From Robertkochia flava (lineage in GTDB: Bacteria; Bacteroidota; Bacteroidia; Flavobacteriales; Flavobacteriaceae), in NCBI RefSeq assembly GCF_020166515.1, contig NZ_JAINZT010000005.1, positions 310,001 to 374,000 on the forward strand: a stretch of 64,000 nucleotides of DNA. Direction: 5' to 3'. The notes under the pieces are model-generated. The model had not been told where the DNA came from. It was given only the letters and a program-made list of their open reading frames with translations, and did not search any database. The first letter of the stretch is position 1; each line of letters begins with the position of its first letter. A program made the translations under genes and the position numbers. Below are positions 53,218 through 60,857 of this stretch, one piece after another.

Positions 53218-53637
53218 ATGGCGACAAACAGAACATTCACAATGATCAAGCCCGATGCCGTAGAGAACGGACATATCGGAGCGATACTTGAAAAGATTAC
53301 TGCAGCAGGTTTTAAGATCGTTGCAATGAAATTTACTCAACTCAGCAAGCGCGATGCAGAAGAGTTCTATGCGATTCACAATGAGCGTCCGTTCTTCGGG
53401 GAGCTGGTGGAGTTTATGACCAGAGGACCTATCGTTGCGGCTATTCTTGAAAAGGATAATGCTGTTGAGGATTTCCGTACGCTGATAGGAGCTACCAATC
53501 CTGCAGAAGCCGCAGAGGGAACCATCAGAAAATTATTCGCGACTTCTATCGGAGAAAATGCAGTGCACGGATCTGATAGCGATGAGAACGCAGCTATTGA
53601 AGGTGCCTTCCATTTTTCAGGAAGAGAGATCTTCTAA
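53218..53637 (+). CDS. ndk: Nucleoside diphosphate kinase
   Basis: A 139-aa kinase that transfers the gamma-phosphate between nucleoside triphosphates and diphosphates. [49 protein letters not shown] and [13 protein letters not shown], with the catalytic phospho-His in NAVHGSDS, are all typical. Preceded by a well-spaced promoter and followed by a strong terminator, so it is monocistronic. Confidence 0.98.
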   Translation: MATNRTFTMIKPDAVENGHIGAILEKITAAGFKIVAMKFTQLSKRDAEEFYAIHNERPFFGELVEFMTRGPIVAAILEKDNAVEDFRTLIGATNPAEAAEGTIRKLFATSIGENAVHGSDSDENAAIEGAFHFSGREIF

Positions 53638-53663
53638 TCAGGGCAACCTGTCATATAAAGTAA

Positions 53664-53700
53664 TAATCCCCGGTGGAAATTTCCTGCCGGGGATTTTTTT
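53664..53700 (+). terminator. Terminator of ndk
   Basis: AATCCCCGG (53665-53673) pairs perfectly with CCGGGGATT (53687-53695), followed by a T run to 53700. Confidence 0.92.
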
Positions 53701-53995
53701 ATCGTAAGATGATCTTTCTGATCACCTCTTCGCCCAGTTCCTCGTTGAGCATCTTGACGATCTTTTCTTTTCCGTAGCTCAGTTCTTCTCTTAAAACAGA
53801 AGAACTCAGGGAAACATAAAGGGTGTCTTCCTTGAGCTGCACATCGGTGGTGTAGTTGTTGACCCCGTTTCCCATTAATTTAACCCAGGCATCCCTGGCG
53901 TTGATCTTTTCAAGCCCCTTCTCCAGCTTGTTGTCATTGATGAAATCTTTAAGTACATCTGCCAGTGAATGGTATTCTCCGCTGCGTTTCGCCAT
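53699..53995 (-). CDS. DUF721/DciA-like protein
   Basis: A 98-aa protein with the DUF721 core: ARDAWVKLMGNGVNNYTTDVQL, EDTLYVSLSSSVLREELSYGKEKIVKMLNEELGE. DUF721 includes DciA, the ancestral loader of the replicative helicase DnaB. Here it is about the length of the minimal domain. It lies in the operon with recF, which is consistent with a role in DNA replication or repair. Overlaps the upstream lipoprotein stop by 1 bp. Confidence 0.85.
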   Translation of the reverse strand: MAKRSGEYHSLADVLKDFINDNKLEKGLEKINARDAWVKLMGNGVNNYTTDVQLKEDTLYVSLSSSVLREELSYGKEKIVKMLNEELGEEVIRKIILR

Positions 53996-54423
53996 TATTC
54001 CAGTTCCAGTTTTTTAAATCGTTTGTAGGTGTATTTCATCTCCCGCTCATTGAGCAGGATAAGCTGCTCCTCCTTTAGTTGTAATACGGTTTCCGTATGA
54101 GAGCTGAGGGGAGTGGTAAATATCAGCTTTAATTTACCATCTTTTTCAACAATAGAAAAGGATTCGCTGTCTCCTGAGGTTATAAAGCTGCCGTCGAGTT
54201 GGGGCATTACTTTGGTTTTATACCCGGTGCTGTCACTTTCCAGGGTAAAATGATCGATGGTCGTACTGATGGAATATTCCATGGTGTTTCCTTCCGGCAG
54301 GTCTGCCCGTTCAATTTCCCAGTAACCTTCCAGGTTTTTGATATCGGGTTGCTCCGAGCATGCTGTTGTGACCAGGCTTAAGGCAAGAAGTGAGAGTATG
54401 GGTATGAAAATGGATTTCATCAT
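53995..54423 (-). CDS. Lipocalin-like lipoprotein, 142 aa
   Basis: A small lipoprotein with lipobox VTTAC and predicted beta-rich mature part: GYWEIERADLPEG, FTLESDSTGYKTKVM, FSIVEKDGKLKLIFTTPL, TVLQLKEEQLILLNEREMKYTYKRF. This pattern resembles small lipocalin-like lipoproteins of Bacteroidota. Function unknown. Two start codons in a row (ATGATG) are possible. It sits between recF (4 bp) and the DciA-like gene (1-bp overlap), so it is in that operon. Confidence 0.82.
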   Translation of the reverse strand: MMKSIFIPILSLLALSLVTTACSEQPDIKNLEGYWEIERADLPEGNTMEYSISTTIDHFTLESDSTGYKTKVMPQLDGSFITSGDSESFSIVEKDGKLKLIFTTPLSSHTETVLQLKEEQLILLNEREMKYTYKRFKKLELE

Positions 54424-54426
54424 ATT

Positions 54427-55515
54427 TCAGGAGTCTGAAAGGTTGATCATTTTATAGGTTTGGTGGGTGGATTTAACCACTTCCTCTGTTCTTTCCGGAT
54501 GGGTGTCGCTGATAAAGATCTGCCCGAATTCATCTTTATTCACCAGAGCTACTATTTGTCCGACACGATGTTCGTCAAGCTTGTCAAAGATGTCATCCAG
54601 CAGTAAAAGCGGAGGCACCCCGGCCTGGGCCTTCAGAAAATCGAACTGGGCGAGCTTAAGCGCGATAAGAAACGATTTTTGCTGCCCCTGGCTGCCGAAT
54701 TTCTTGATCGGGTGACCGGCGATCTCGAATTTAAGGTCGTCTTTATGCACCCCTTTAGAGGTGTACTGTAAGGCCCGGTCTTTGGAAAGGGATTCCCGGA
54801 ACAGGTCAGTAAGGGGGCTCTCAAAAAGATGACTTTCATAGCTTACGGAGATCTCTTCTTCCTTACCGGCAATGGCCTTGTACCTTTGACGGAAAATGGG
54901 AATAAAGGTTTCCAGGAAATTCCTGCGTTCCTCGAAAATACGGGTTGCCAGGTCGTTCATCTGATGATTGTAGACCTCCAGGGTATCCTTGTCGAAGGTG
55001 TTGTTAAGGGCAAAGTATTTTTAAAGGGAATTTCGTTGGGAGAGCAGCTTATTATACGAGATAAGCTGGTGCAGGTAGGTGGCCTTGCTCTGGGAAATAA
55101 CCCCGTCGATAAATTTTCTGCGGGTTTCACTGCCTTCGATAATGAGGTCGCGATCGGCAGGGGAAATGATCACCAGGGGGATGAATCCGATGTGTTCGGA
55201 GAGCTTGTCGTAGATCTTGCCATTTCTTTTAATGACCTTTTTTTGTCCCTTTTTAATGCTTACAACAACCTTCTCTTCTTTCTCGTGCTTTTCGAATACC
55301 CCGTCTACCACCATGAAATCTTCACCGTGTCGAATGTTCTGGGAAGCGATCGGGTTAAAATAGCTTTTTCCGAAGGCGAGGTGATACACCGCATCCAGGG
55401 CATTGGTCTTTCCGATTCCGTTATTTCCGACAAAACAATTGATCTTTCGGTCCAGTTCGAATTTTTTGGAGTCGAAGTTCTTGAAGTTAATAAGTGATAA
55501 CTGTTTCAGGACCAT
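54427..55515 (-). pseudogene. recF: RecF DNA repair protein, interrupted by an in-frame stop codon
   Basis: SMC-like ATPase that acts in recombinational repair and fork restart. Read through, it is 362 aa, a normal RecF length. Walker A is GNNGIGKTN (from residue 30), followed by LAFGKSYF; the signature is [19 protein letters not shown] and Walker [16 protein letters not shown]. Codon 165 is TAA (55021-55023), in the same frame, after LSQRNSL, where family members typically have Leu (an expected TTA). No other break is seen. The two halves remain well conserved, so it may be a recent mutation, a base-call error (TTTTAAAA read as TTTAAAAA), or a read-through site. If real, only a 164-aa N-terminal fragment would be made. 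The start at 55515 is MVLKQLSL. Confidence 0.85.
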
Positions 55516-55543
55516 GGGTAAAAGCAGTTGTTTTCGGTGTTTT

Positions 55544-55562
55544 GACGCTTTTGAGAAGCGTC
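55544..55562 (-). promoter_or_regulatory. Hairpin in the recF leader
   Basis: Perfect 7-bp stem GACGCTT/AAGCGTC around five bases, 29 nt upstream of the recF ATG and downstream of the predicted promoter. No T run follows, so it is not an obvious terminator. Confidence 0.35.
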
Positions 55563-55581
55563 GCAAATTATCTAAAATAAA

Positions 55582-55589
55582 CAAATATA
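55582..55589 (-). promoter_or_regulatory. Promoter -7 element of recF operon
   Basis: TATATTTG on the minus strand, matching TAnnTTTG, predicting a leader of about 60 nt. Confidence 0.5.
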
Positions 55590-55616
55590 AAGGCTTTCCT
55601 ATTTCAATATAAATTT

Positions 55617-55624
55617 TATTTTTG
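55617..55624 (+). promoter_or_regulatory. Promoter -7 element of the TPR-ribH operon
   Basis: TATTTTTG, matching TAnnTTTG, 26 nt before the ATG. Confidence 0.5.
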
Positions 55625-55650
55625 CGGGGCATATAATTAAAATTGATCTA

Positions 55651-56415
55651 ATGGCAACGTATAAGAAAAGAGGCTACAAGCCAGCTAGAAAAAAAGAGGA
55701 AACTCAGGTACAGGATGAACACAGTGCAACAGCAGAGGTGTTTAATACCCTGGATGAGGGTGCCGGTAAAACGGAGGAGTGGGTGATCAAAAACCAAAAG
55801 TATATTCTGGGTGGTATCGGAGTAGTGGTTTTTGCAGTTCTTGCTTTTCTGGGATATCAGCAGTTTATACTAAAGCCAAAAGAAGCAGAGGCTTCTAATG
55901 AGATGTTCTTTGCCCAGCAATACTTTGATGCGGCCGTAAACAGTACTGCCAAGGATTCTCTGTACAACCTGGCGCTTAATGGTGCTGCCGGTAAATACGG
56001 ACTGCTGGATATCATTGACAACTACGGTGGAACCAAGGCGGCAAACCTCGCTCATTACAGTGCAGGTATGGCCTATCTGAACATTCAGAAATACCAGGAA
56101 GCCATCAACTACCTCGAGCAATTCGAGTCTGAAGACCCTATCCTGGGTGCCCTTGCCAAAGGAAATATCGGAGATGCCTTTGTACAGCTTAACCAGCCTG
56201 AAGATGCCATGGAGTTTTACGAGAAGGCTATTGCGCACAGCGATAACAGCTTTACTACCCCTAAGTTCCTGTATAAGGCGGGAACCCTGGCCATGCAAAC
56301 AGGAAATAACCAGGAGGCTGTTTCTTATTTTGAAAGAATCAAAAATGAGTATCCTGATTCTGAAGAAGCGAGAACAATTGATATCTTTATAGGGAAAGCC
56401 AAAACCCTTCAATAA
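55651..56415 (+). CDS. Membrane-anchored TPR protein (YfgM-like)
   Basis: A 254-aa protein with a charged cytoplasmic N-terminus, one membrane helix near residues 50-72 (YILGGIGVVVFAVLAFLGY) and a periplasmic TPR region: AHYSAGMAYLNIQKYQEAINYLEQFE, GDAFVQLNQPEDAMEFYEKAIAH, LYKAGTLAMQTGNNQEAVSYFERI. The layout matches YfgM, a translocon-associated chaperone in Proteobacteria, but in this phylum it is usually annotated only as a TPR protein. It shares TAATG with ribH. Confidence 0.85.
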   Translation: MATYKKRGYKPARKKEETQVQDEHSATAEVFNTLDEGAGKTEEWVIKNQKYILGGIGVVVFAVLAFLGYQQFILKPKEAEASNEMFFAQQYFDAAVNSTAKDSLYNLALNGAAGKYGLLDIIDNYGGTKAANLAHYSAGMAYLNIQKYQEAINYLEQFESEDPILGALAKGNIGDAFVQLNQPEDAMEFYEKAIAHSDNSFTTPKFLYKAGTLAMQTGNNQEAVSYFERIKNEYPDSEEARTIDIFIGKAKTLQ

Positions 56416-56897
56416 TGGCCACTGAGAATAAGAATCTATCGCATTACGATAAAGACAAGATCCCAAACGCGAAACCTTTTCGGTTTGGGATTGTTGTTTC
56501 TGAATGGAACCACGAGATCACCGAGGCGCTGTACAAGGGTGCAGAACAAGCCCTTTTAGATTGCGGGGCGCTGATCGAAAACATTACCCGTTGGAATGTG
56601 CCCGGGAGCTTCGAGCTTACCTTTGGCGCAAAACAACTTATCGAGAAGACGAAGCCTGATGCAGTGATCGCGATCGGGAGTGTGATCCAGGGAGAAACCA
56701 AGCACTTTGATTTCGTGTGCCAGGCTACCGCCCAGGGCATTATGGATCTTAACGTGCAGACCCATGTGCCGGTGATCTTTTGTGTGCTAACCGACAATAC
56801 CCTGCAGCAGGCTATTGACAGAAGTGGCGGGAAACACGGGAATAAAGGTACAGAAGCGGCGATCGCAGCGATCAAGATGGCGTTACTGGCCCAATAA
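56415..56897 (+). CDS. ribH: 6,7-dimethyl-8-ribityllumazine synthase
   Basis: A 160-aa riboflavin-pathway enzyme that joins 5-amino-6-ribitylaminouracil and dihydroxybutanone phosphate. Motifs: FGIVVSEWNHEITEALY, VPGSFELTFGAKQLI, AIGSVIQGETKHFDFVCQATAQGI (catalytic His) and PVIFCVLTDNTLQQAIDRSGGKHGNKGTEAA. Length is normal. It overlaps the TPR gene by one base (TAATG). A terminator follows. Confidence 0.97.
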   Translation: MATENKNLSHYDKDKIPNAKPFRFGIVVSEWNHEITEALYKGAEQALLDCGALIENITRWNVPGSFELTFGAKQLIEKTKPDAVIAIGSVIQGETKHFDFVCQATAQGIMDLNVQTHVPVIFCVLTDNTLQQAIDRSGGKHGNKGTEAAIAAIKMALLAQ

Positions 56898-56924
56898 AAG
56901 GGCGTGGCGCGTTCGGATATTATT

Positions 56925-56949
56925 AAAGACAGGCCTGCCTGTCTTTTTT
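56925..56949 (+). terminator. Terminator of ribH
   Basis: GACAGGC (56928-56934) pairs with GCCTGTC (56937-56943) around CT, then six T. Confidence 0.8.
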
Positions 56950-57055
56950 CGTTTATAGCTTTTCACAGGATCCTATGGAATGTCGGGGCATCGGGCCCGG
57001 CGCATAGCTTAACATTTTTTAGGAGGAAGAGGCTGGCATTCTATGCCATTTTAAG

Positions 57056-57063
57056 TAAATTTG
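57056..57063 (+). promoter_or_regulatory. Possible -7 element very close to the start of the 97-aa gene
   Basis: TAAATTTG matches TAnnTTTG but ends only 4 nt before the ATG at 57068, which would make the mRNA leaderless. No -33 TTG is visible at normal spacing. Confidence 0.35.
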
Positions 57064-57067
57064 AGAT

Positions 57068-57361
57068 ATGAAGCTCCCATCACTTTTTAAACAGCGAGGT
57101 AACAAGACGTATAGCTATACGCCCCGATATTATGATGAACGTAAAGAGCGTTTGGAAGAACTGAAACGAAAGAAGGAGGCACATTCTGATGAGGATTATT
57201 TTAAGGGGTACCGAAGGAAAAGTTTTCGGGAAGACTGGAAAGCCCAGCGGAGGAGTTCTACTTCCATGAATACCAGGATTCGTCTTGTGGTCATTGTGAT
57301 CTTTCTTTTCATGTTTGCCTATGTGGCGCTCAGATCTATTAACCTAGACACTATATTTTAA
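57068..57361 (+). CDS. Hypothetical tail-anchored membrane protein, 97 aa
   Basis: Charged N-terminal ~65 residues (SYTPRYYDERKERLEELKRKKEAHSDEDYFKGYRRKSF...) followed by one membrane helix near the C-terminus (LVVIVIFLFMFAYVAL). No known domain. In relatives it tends to sit in front of mutL and is sometimes mislabelled a riboflavin synthase subunit, apparently because of nearby ribH. It overlaps mutL by TAATG. Function not known. Confidence 0.8.
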   Translation: MKLPSLFKQRGNKTYSYTPRYYDERKERLEELKRKKEAHSDEDYFKGYRRKSFREDWKAQRRSSTSMNTRIRLVVIVIFLFMFAYVALRSINLDTIF

Positions 57362-59229
57362 TGGCAGATATCATTCAGCTTTTACCGGACCATGTTGCCA
57401 ATCAAATTGCAGCGGGGGAGGTAGTACAGCGGCCGGCTTCGGTAGTTAAGGAACTTCTGGAGAATGCCATTGATGCCGGTTCCACCCACATCCAGCTTAT
57501 TATAAAAGATGCGGGGAAGACCCTGATCCAGGTAGTAGATAACGGGAAGGGAATGAGTGAGACCGATGCGAGGTTATCTTTTTCCCGCCATGCCACCTCC
57601 AAGATACGTACGGCGGAAGACCTTTTTCAGTTGCACACCAAGGGTTTCCGGGGAGAGGCGCTGGCTTCCATTGCGGCTATCGCCCATGTGGAAATGAGTA
57701 CCAGCGATAATGAGGAGATGATCGGTACCCGGATCCGCATAGAAGGCGGTAAGCTGGAATCACAGGAAGCGGTAGCTGCCGCCAGGGGTACGTCCATGCA
57801 GGTGAAAAATCTGTTTTTCAATATCCCGGCAAGGCGAAACTTCTTAAAATCGGATACGGTAGAGCTCCGTCATATTATTGATGAATTTCATCGTGTAGTG
57901 CTGGCTCACCCCAATACAGCCTTTGATTTCTACAACAACGGAAGTGAACTCTTTAAACTGCCTTCTGCCAATATCCGGCAACGTATCGTGCATGTTTTCG
58001 GGAACAAGACCAATGAACGCCTGGTACCTGTAGAGGAAGAGACCGGAGTAGTCAGGATCAACGGGTTCGTATTTAAACCTGAATTTGCCAAAAAAACCCG
58101 TGGAGAACAGTTTTTCTTTGTAAATGACCGCTTTATCAGGAGTTCTTACCTTCATCACGCTGTGGGCTCGGCTTTTGAAGGCCTGATCAAAGACCATACA
58201 CATCCGGGGTATTTTCTTTTCCTGGAGGTAGATCCGGGGAGCATTGATATCAATATTCATCCCACCAAGACCGAGGTTAAATTTGATGATGAACATACGA
58301 TTTACGCCATCATCCGTTCGGCCGTAAAACACAGTCTTGGACAATTCAATGTAGCTCCGGTACTCGATTTTGACAGGGATGCCAATCTCGATACTCCTTA
58401 TGAATACAATAAGATGCAGGGCGCCCAGGTACCTACCATTGAGGTCGACAGCAGTTTTAATCCGTTCGAGGATGAACCGAAGGTGAGGGGTAATGCGCAG
58501 GTGGCAACCGCTACGGGTAAAGGCCATGGGGCTTATTATTCGAAACCTGCAGGGGCTTCCTGGGAAAACCTTTATGTGGGGCTGAACCAGAAGGAAGATT
58601 TCAGTTCTATAGAGCTGGAATCTGAAGAAGTCACAGGGTCGCTATTTGAAGACGATAAAGAGCATACCGGAAGTACAACCTACCAGCTGCATAAAAAGTA
58701 TATTATCACTACCATTAAATCGGGTCTGGTTATCATCGATCAGCACCGGGCTCATCAGCGGGTGTTGTATGAGGAGTTCCTGAAAAATATGACCGTGCAA
58801 AGTGGCATCAGTCAGCAATTGCTCTTCCCGATTAAGGTAAGCCTGAATCCGACTGAGATGAGTTTGCTGCAGGAGTTAAGACAAAGTCTTGAAAATACCG
58901 GATTTGTTTTTGCCTCCCTGGATGGGGAAGAGGCCGAGATCTCCGGAATACCCGTGATCGTTTCCGAGAGCGAGACGGCCATGGTGCTCGACCAGCTGCT
59001 TTCTGACTTTCAGAACGACCTTCCGGAAAGTAATTTTTCACAGGCCGACCTGCTGGCACGCACCCTGAGTAAGAACCTGGCAGTGCGGCCGGGGGAACAC
59101 CTCAACCAGGCTTCCCAGCAAGCCCTGGTAAACAATCTGTTTGCTACGAAACAACCTGATATTTCACCTTTTAATAAACCTACCTACAGTACATTAACGG
59201 TAGACGAGATCGATAAACGTTTTTTATAA
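57361..59229 (+). CDS. mutL: DNA mismatch repair protein MutL
   Basis: A 622-aa GHKL ATPase that links MutS to downstream repair. N-terminal motifs: ANQIAAGEVVQRPASVVKELLENAIDAG, VVDNGKGM and HTKGFRGEALASIAA. The middle ~100 residues are a variable linker. In the C-terminal dimerisation domain the metal-site motif reads DQHRAHQRVLYEE (DQHA...E in active endonucleases), and the usual CPHGRP position reads SPFNKP, so the latent endonuclease may be absent or altered. Linked to the 97-aa gene (TAATG) and to two rhomboid genes downstream. Confidence 0.95.
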   Translation: MADIIQLLPDHVANQIAAGEVVQRPASVVKELLENAIDAGSTHIQLIIKDAGKTLIQVVDNGKGMSETDARLSFSRHATSKIRTAEDLFQLHTKGFRGEALASIAAIAHVEMSTSDNEEMIGTRIRIEGGKLESQEAVAAARGTSMQVKNLFFNIPARRNFLKSDTVELRHIIDEFHRVVLAHPNTAFDFYNNGSELFKLPSANIRQRIVHVFGNKTNERLVPVEEETGVVRINGFVFKPEFAKKTRGEQFFFVNDRFIRSSYLHHAVGSAFEGLIKDHTHPGYFLFLEVDPGSIDINIHPTKTEVKFDDEHTIYAIIRSAVKHSLGQFNVAPVLDFDRDANLDTPYEYNKMQGAQVPTIEVDSSFNPFEDEPKVRGNAQVATATGKGHGAYYSKPAGASWENLYVGLNQKEDFSSIELESEEVTGSLFEDDKEHTGSTTYQLHKKYIITTIKSGLVIIDQHRAHQRVLYEEFLKNMTVQSGISQQLLFPIKVSLNPTEMSLLQELRQSLENTGFVFASLDGEEAEISGIPVIVSESETAMVLDQLLSDFQNDLPESNFSQADLLARTLSKNLAVRPGEHLNQASQQALVNNLFATKQPDISPFNKPTYSTLTVDEIDKRFL

Positions 59230-59982
59230 ATGGGACGAATCACCGAAGCGATCAAGCATTTGCTGATCATTAATATCCTTTTCTTTATTGCGGCTCAATT
59301 GCTGAGTGACCAGTTTTATTTTTCCATGGCACTGTGGTTCCCGGAAAATTCCAACTTCGGAGTCTGGCAATTTGTGACCCATATGTTCATGCATGACAAG
59401 CGAACGATATTTCATATCCTGTTCAATATGTATGCCTTGTGGGCTTTTGGGTCTCCGCTGGAACAGATCTGGGGCAAGAATAAGTTCCTGTTCTTTTACT
59501 TTTCTGCCGGACTCGGGGCAGCCTTAATTCATACCCTGGTAAATTATTACCATTTCAGGGAAGGATACGAGGCCTTGCTGGGGGTGGGGTATACTCCTGA
59601 ACGTATCGCCAATCTCCTGCCAAGCATTCCCCCGGGACAGTTTCTTCAGGTGGAAGGGATCTCTAACGACGTGATGCAAAATTTTGCCATGGCCTACAAT
59701 ATTCCGGCCGTGGGAGCATCGGGTGCGGTGTACGGGATTCTGGTGGCTTTCGGGATGATGTTTCCAAATGCCGAACTTATGTTGATCTTCCTCCCCATTC
59801 CTGTTAAAGCAAAATATTTTATTCCTATCTTAATAGCTCTGGACCTGTTTTCCGGCGTTACCGGAATGTCTATATTTGGTTCAGGGATTGCCCATTTTGC
59901 GCACATCGGAGGGGCGTTGTTCGGTTTTATTATGATGTGGTACTGGAAACGGAGTCAGTTTAAAAACAATCGTTGGGATTAA
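59230..59982 (+). CDS. Rhomboid-family intramembrane serine protease, copy 1
   Basis: A 250-aa protein with six or more membrane helices. Catalytic Ser is in GASGAVYGILVAFG; the partner His is in HIGGALFGFIMMWYW. HMFMHDKRTIFHILFNMYALWAFG is the N-terminal rhomboid helix pair. It cleaves membrane-anchored substrates, here unknown. It begins at the base after the mutL stop and overlaps the next gene by TAATG, so it is part of the mutL operon. Confidence 0.92.
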   Translation: MGRITEAIKHLLIINILFFIAAQLLSDQFYFSMALWFPENSNFGVWQFVTHMFMHDKRTIFHILFNMYALWAFGSPLEQIWGKNKFLFFYFSAGLGAALIHTLVNYYHFREGYEALLGVGYTPERIANLLPSIPPGQFLQVEGISNDVMQNFAMAYNIPAVGASGAVYGILVAFGMMFPNAELMLIFLPIPVKAKYFIPILIALDLFSGVTGMSIFGSGIAHFAHIGGALFGFIMMWYWKRSQFKNNRWD

Positions 59983-60848
59983 TGAGCGTTACAAAGGACC
60001 TGCAATATAAATTCTCACGGCTTAACATTGCCGAAAAGCTAATCGCAATAAATGTGGCCGTTTTCATCATTAACGGGCTGGTGACCTTTTTGTTTCAGCT
60101 GGATCCCGGTTTTCTGATGAATTGGTTCGAGCTGCCCAAAGGGTTCGGGGATTTCATTATTCAGCCGTGGTCTTTGGTTACCTATGCGTTTTTTCACGGA
60201 GGCTTCATGCATATTTTCTGGAACATGCTGCTGCTCTATTTTTCGGGAAGGATATTTTTAAACCTGTTCAGCAATAAGACCTTTGTAAATGTGTACTTTT
60301 TGGGTGCCATCGTGGGGGGAATGGTTTTCCTTTTGAGTTATAACATCTTCCCGGCCTTTTCCGGGATCAAAACCTCGCTTATCGGGGCTTCTGCCGCGGT
60401 CATGGCTGTGCTGCTCTTTGTGTGTACGTATTTACCCAACCAGGAGGTGCGGGTAATTTTCTTTAATGTGAAACTGTGGTACATAGGGGTGTTTGTGGTG
60501 CTGCTCGATCTCATTCAGCTTCCCATGGGGAATTCCGGAGGCCACCTTGCGCATTTGGGAGGAGAGTTGCTCGGTTTTCTCTACGCCCGTAAATTAATGG
60601 AGGGTAAGGATATTGGAGAAGGCTTTGGAAGCCTGGTCGATAAAATGGGGGATGCGTTTTCCCGGAAGCGCAAGAGTCCTTTAAAAACCGTTCACCGAAG
60701 TAAGAAAATGAGCAGGGATGAAAGGCCTGACCAACAGGAGTATCAGAAGCATATCGATGCCATACTTGATAAGATCAGCAAAAGCGGGTATGAAAGCCTA
60801 TCCAAGGAAGAAAAGGATTTTCTGTTTAAAGCAGGTAAAGAAGATTAA
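59982..60848 (+). CDS. Rhomboid-family intramembrane serine protease, copy 2, with cytosolic tail
   Basis: A 288-aa rhomboid. Helices contain AFFHGGFMHIFWNMLLLYFSG, the Ser loop IGASAAVMAVLLFV (GxSA, against GxSG in copy 1) and GHLAHLGGELLGFLYAR with the His. The last ~80 residues are a charged cytoplasmic tail ending in a small conserved motif (QKHIDAILDKISKSGYESLSKEEKDFLFKA). The start at 59982 is ATG; a TTG nine bases earlier is less likely. Overlaps copy 1 by one base. Confidence 0.9.
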   Translation: MSVTKDLQYKFSRLNIAEKLIAINVAVFIINGLVTFLFQLDPGFLMNWFELPKGFGDFIIQPWSLVTYAFFHGGFMHIFWNMLLLYFSGRIFLNLFSNKTFVNVYFLGAIVGGMVFLLSYNIFPAFSGIKTSLIGASAAVMAVLLFVCTYLPNQEVRVIFFNVKLWYIGVFVVLLDLIQLPMGNSGGHLAHLGGELLGFLYARKLMEGKDIGEGFGSLVDKMGDAFSRKRKSPLKTVHRSKKMSRDERPDQQEYQKHIDAILDKISKSGYESLSKEEKDFLFKAGKED

Positions 60849-60857
60849 CCGGGTTCC

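Noticed and set aside
54427-54960. The recF 3' part as a separate 177-aa gene
   Set aside because: Its first ATG is internal, and the codons between it and the TAA read as normal RecF sequence ([20 protein letters not shown]), so it is the second half of one interrupted gene.
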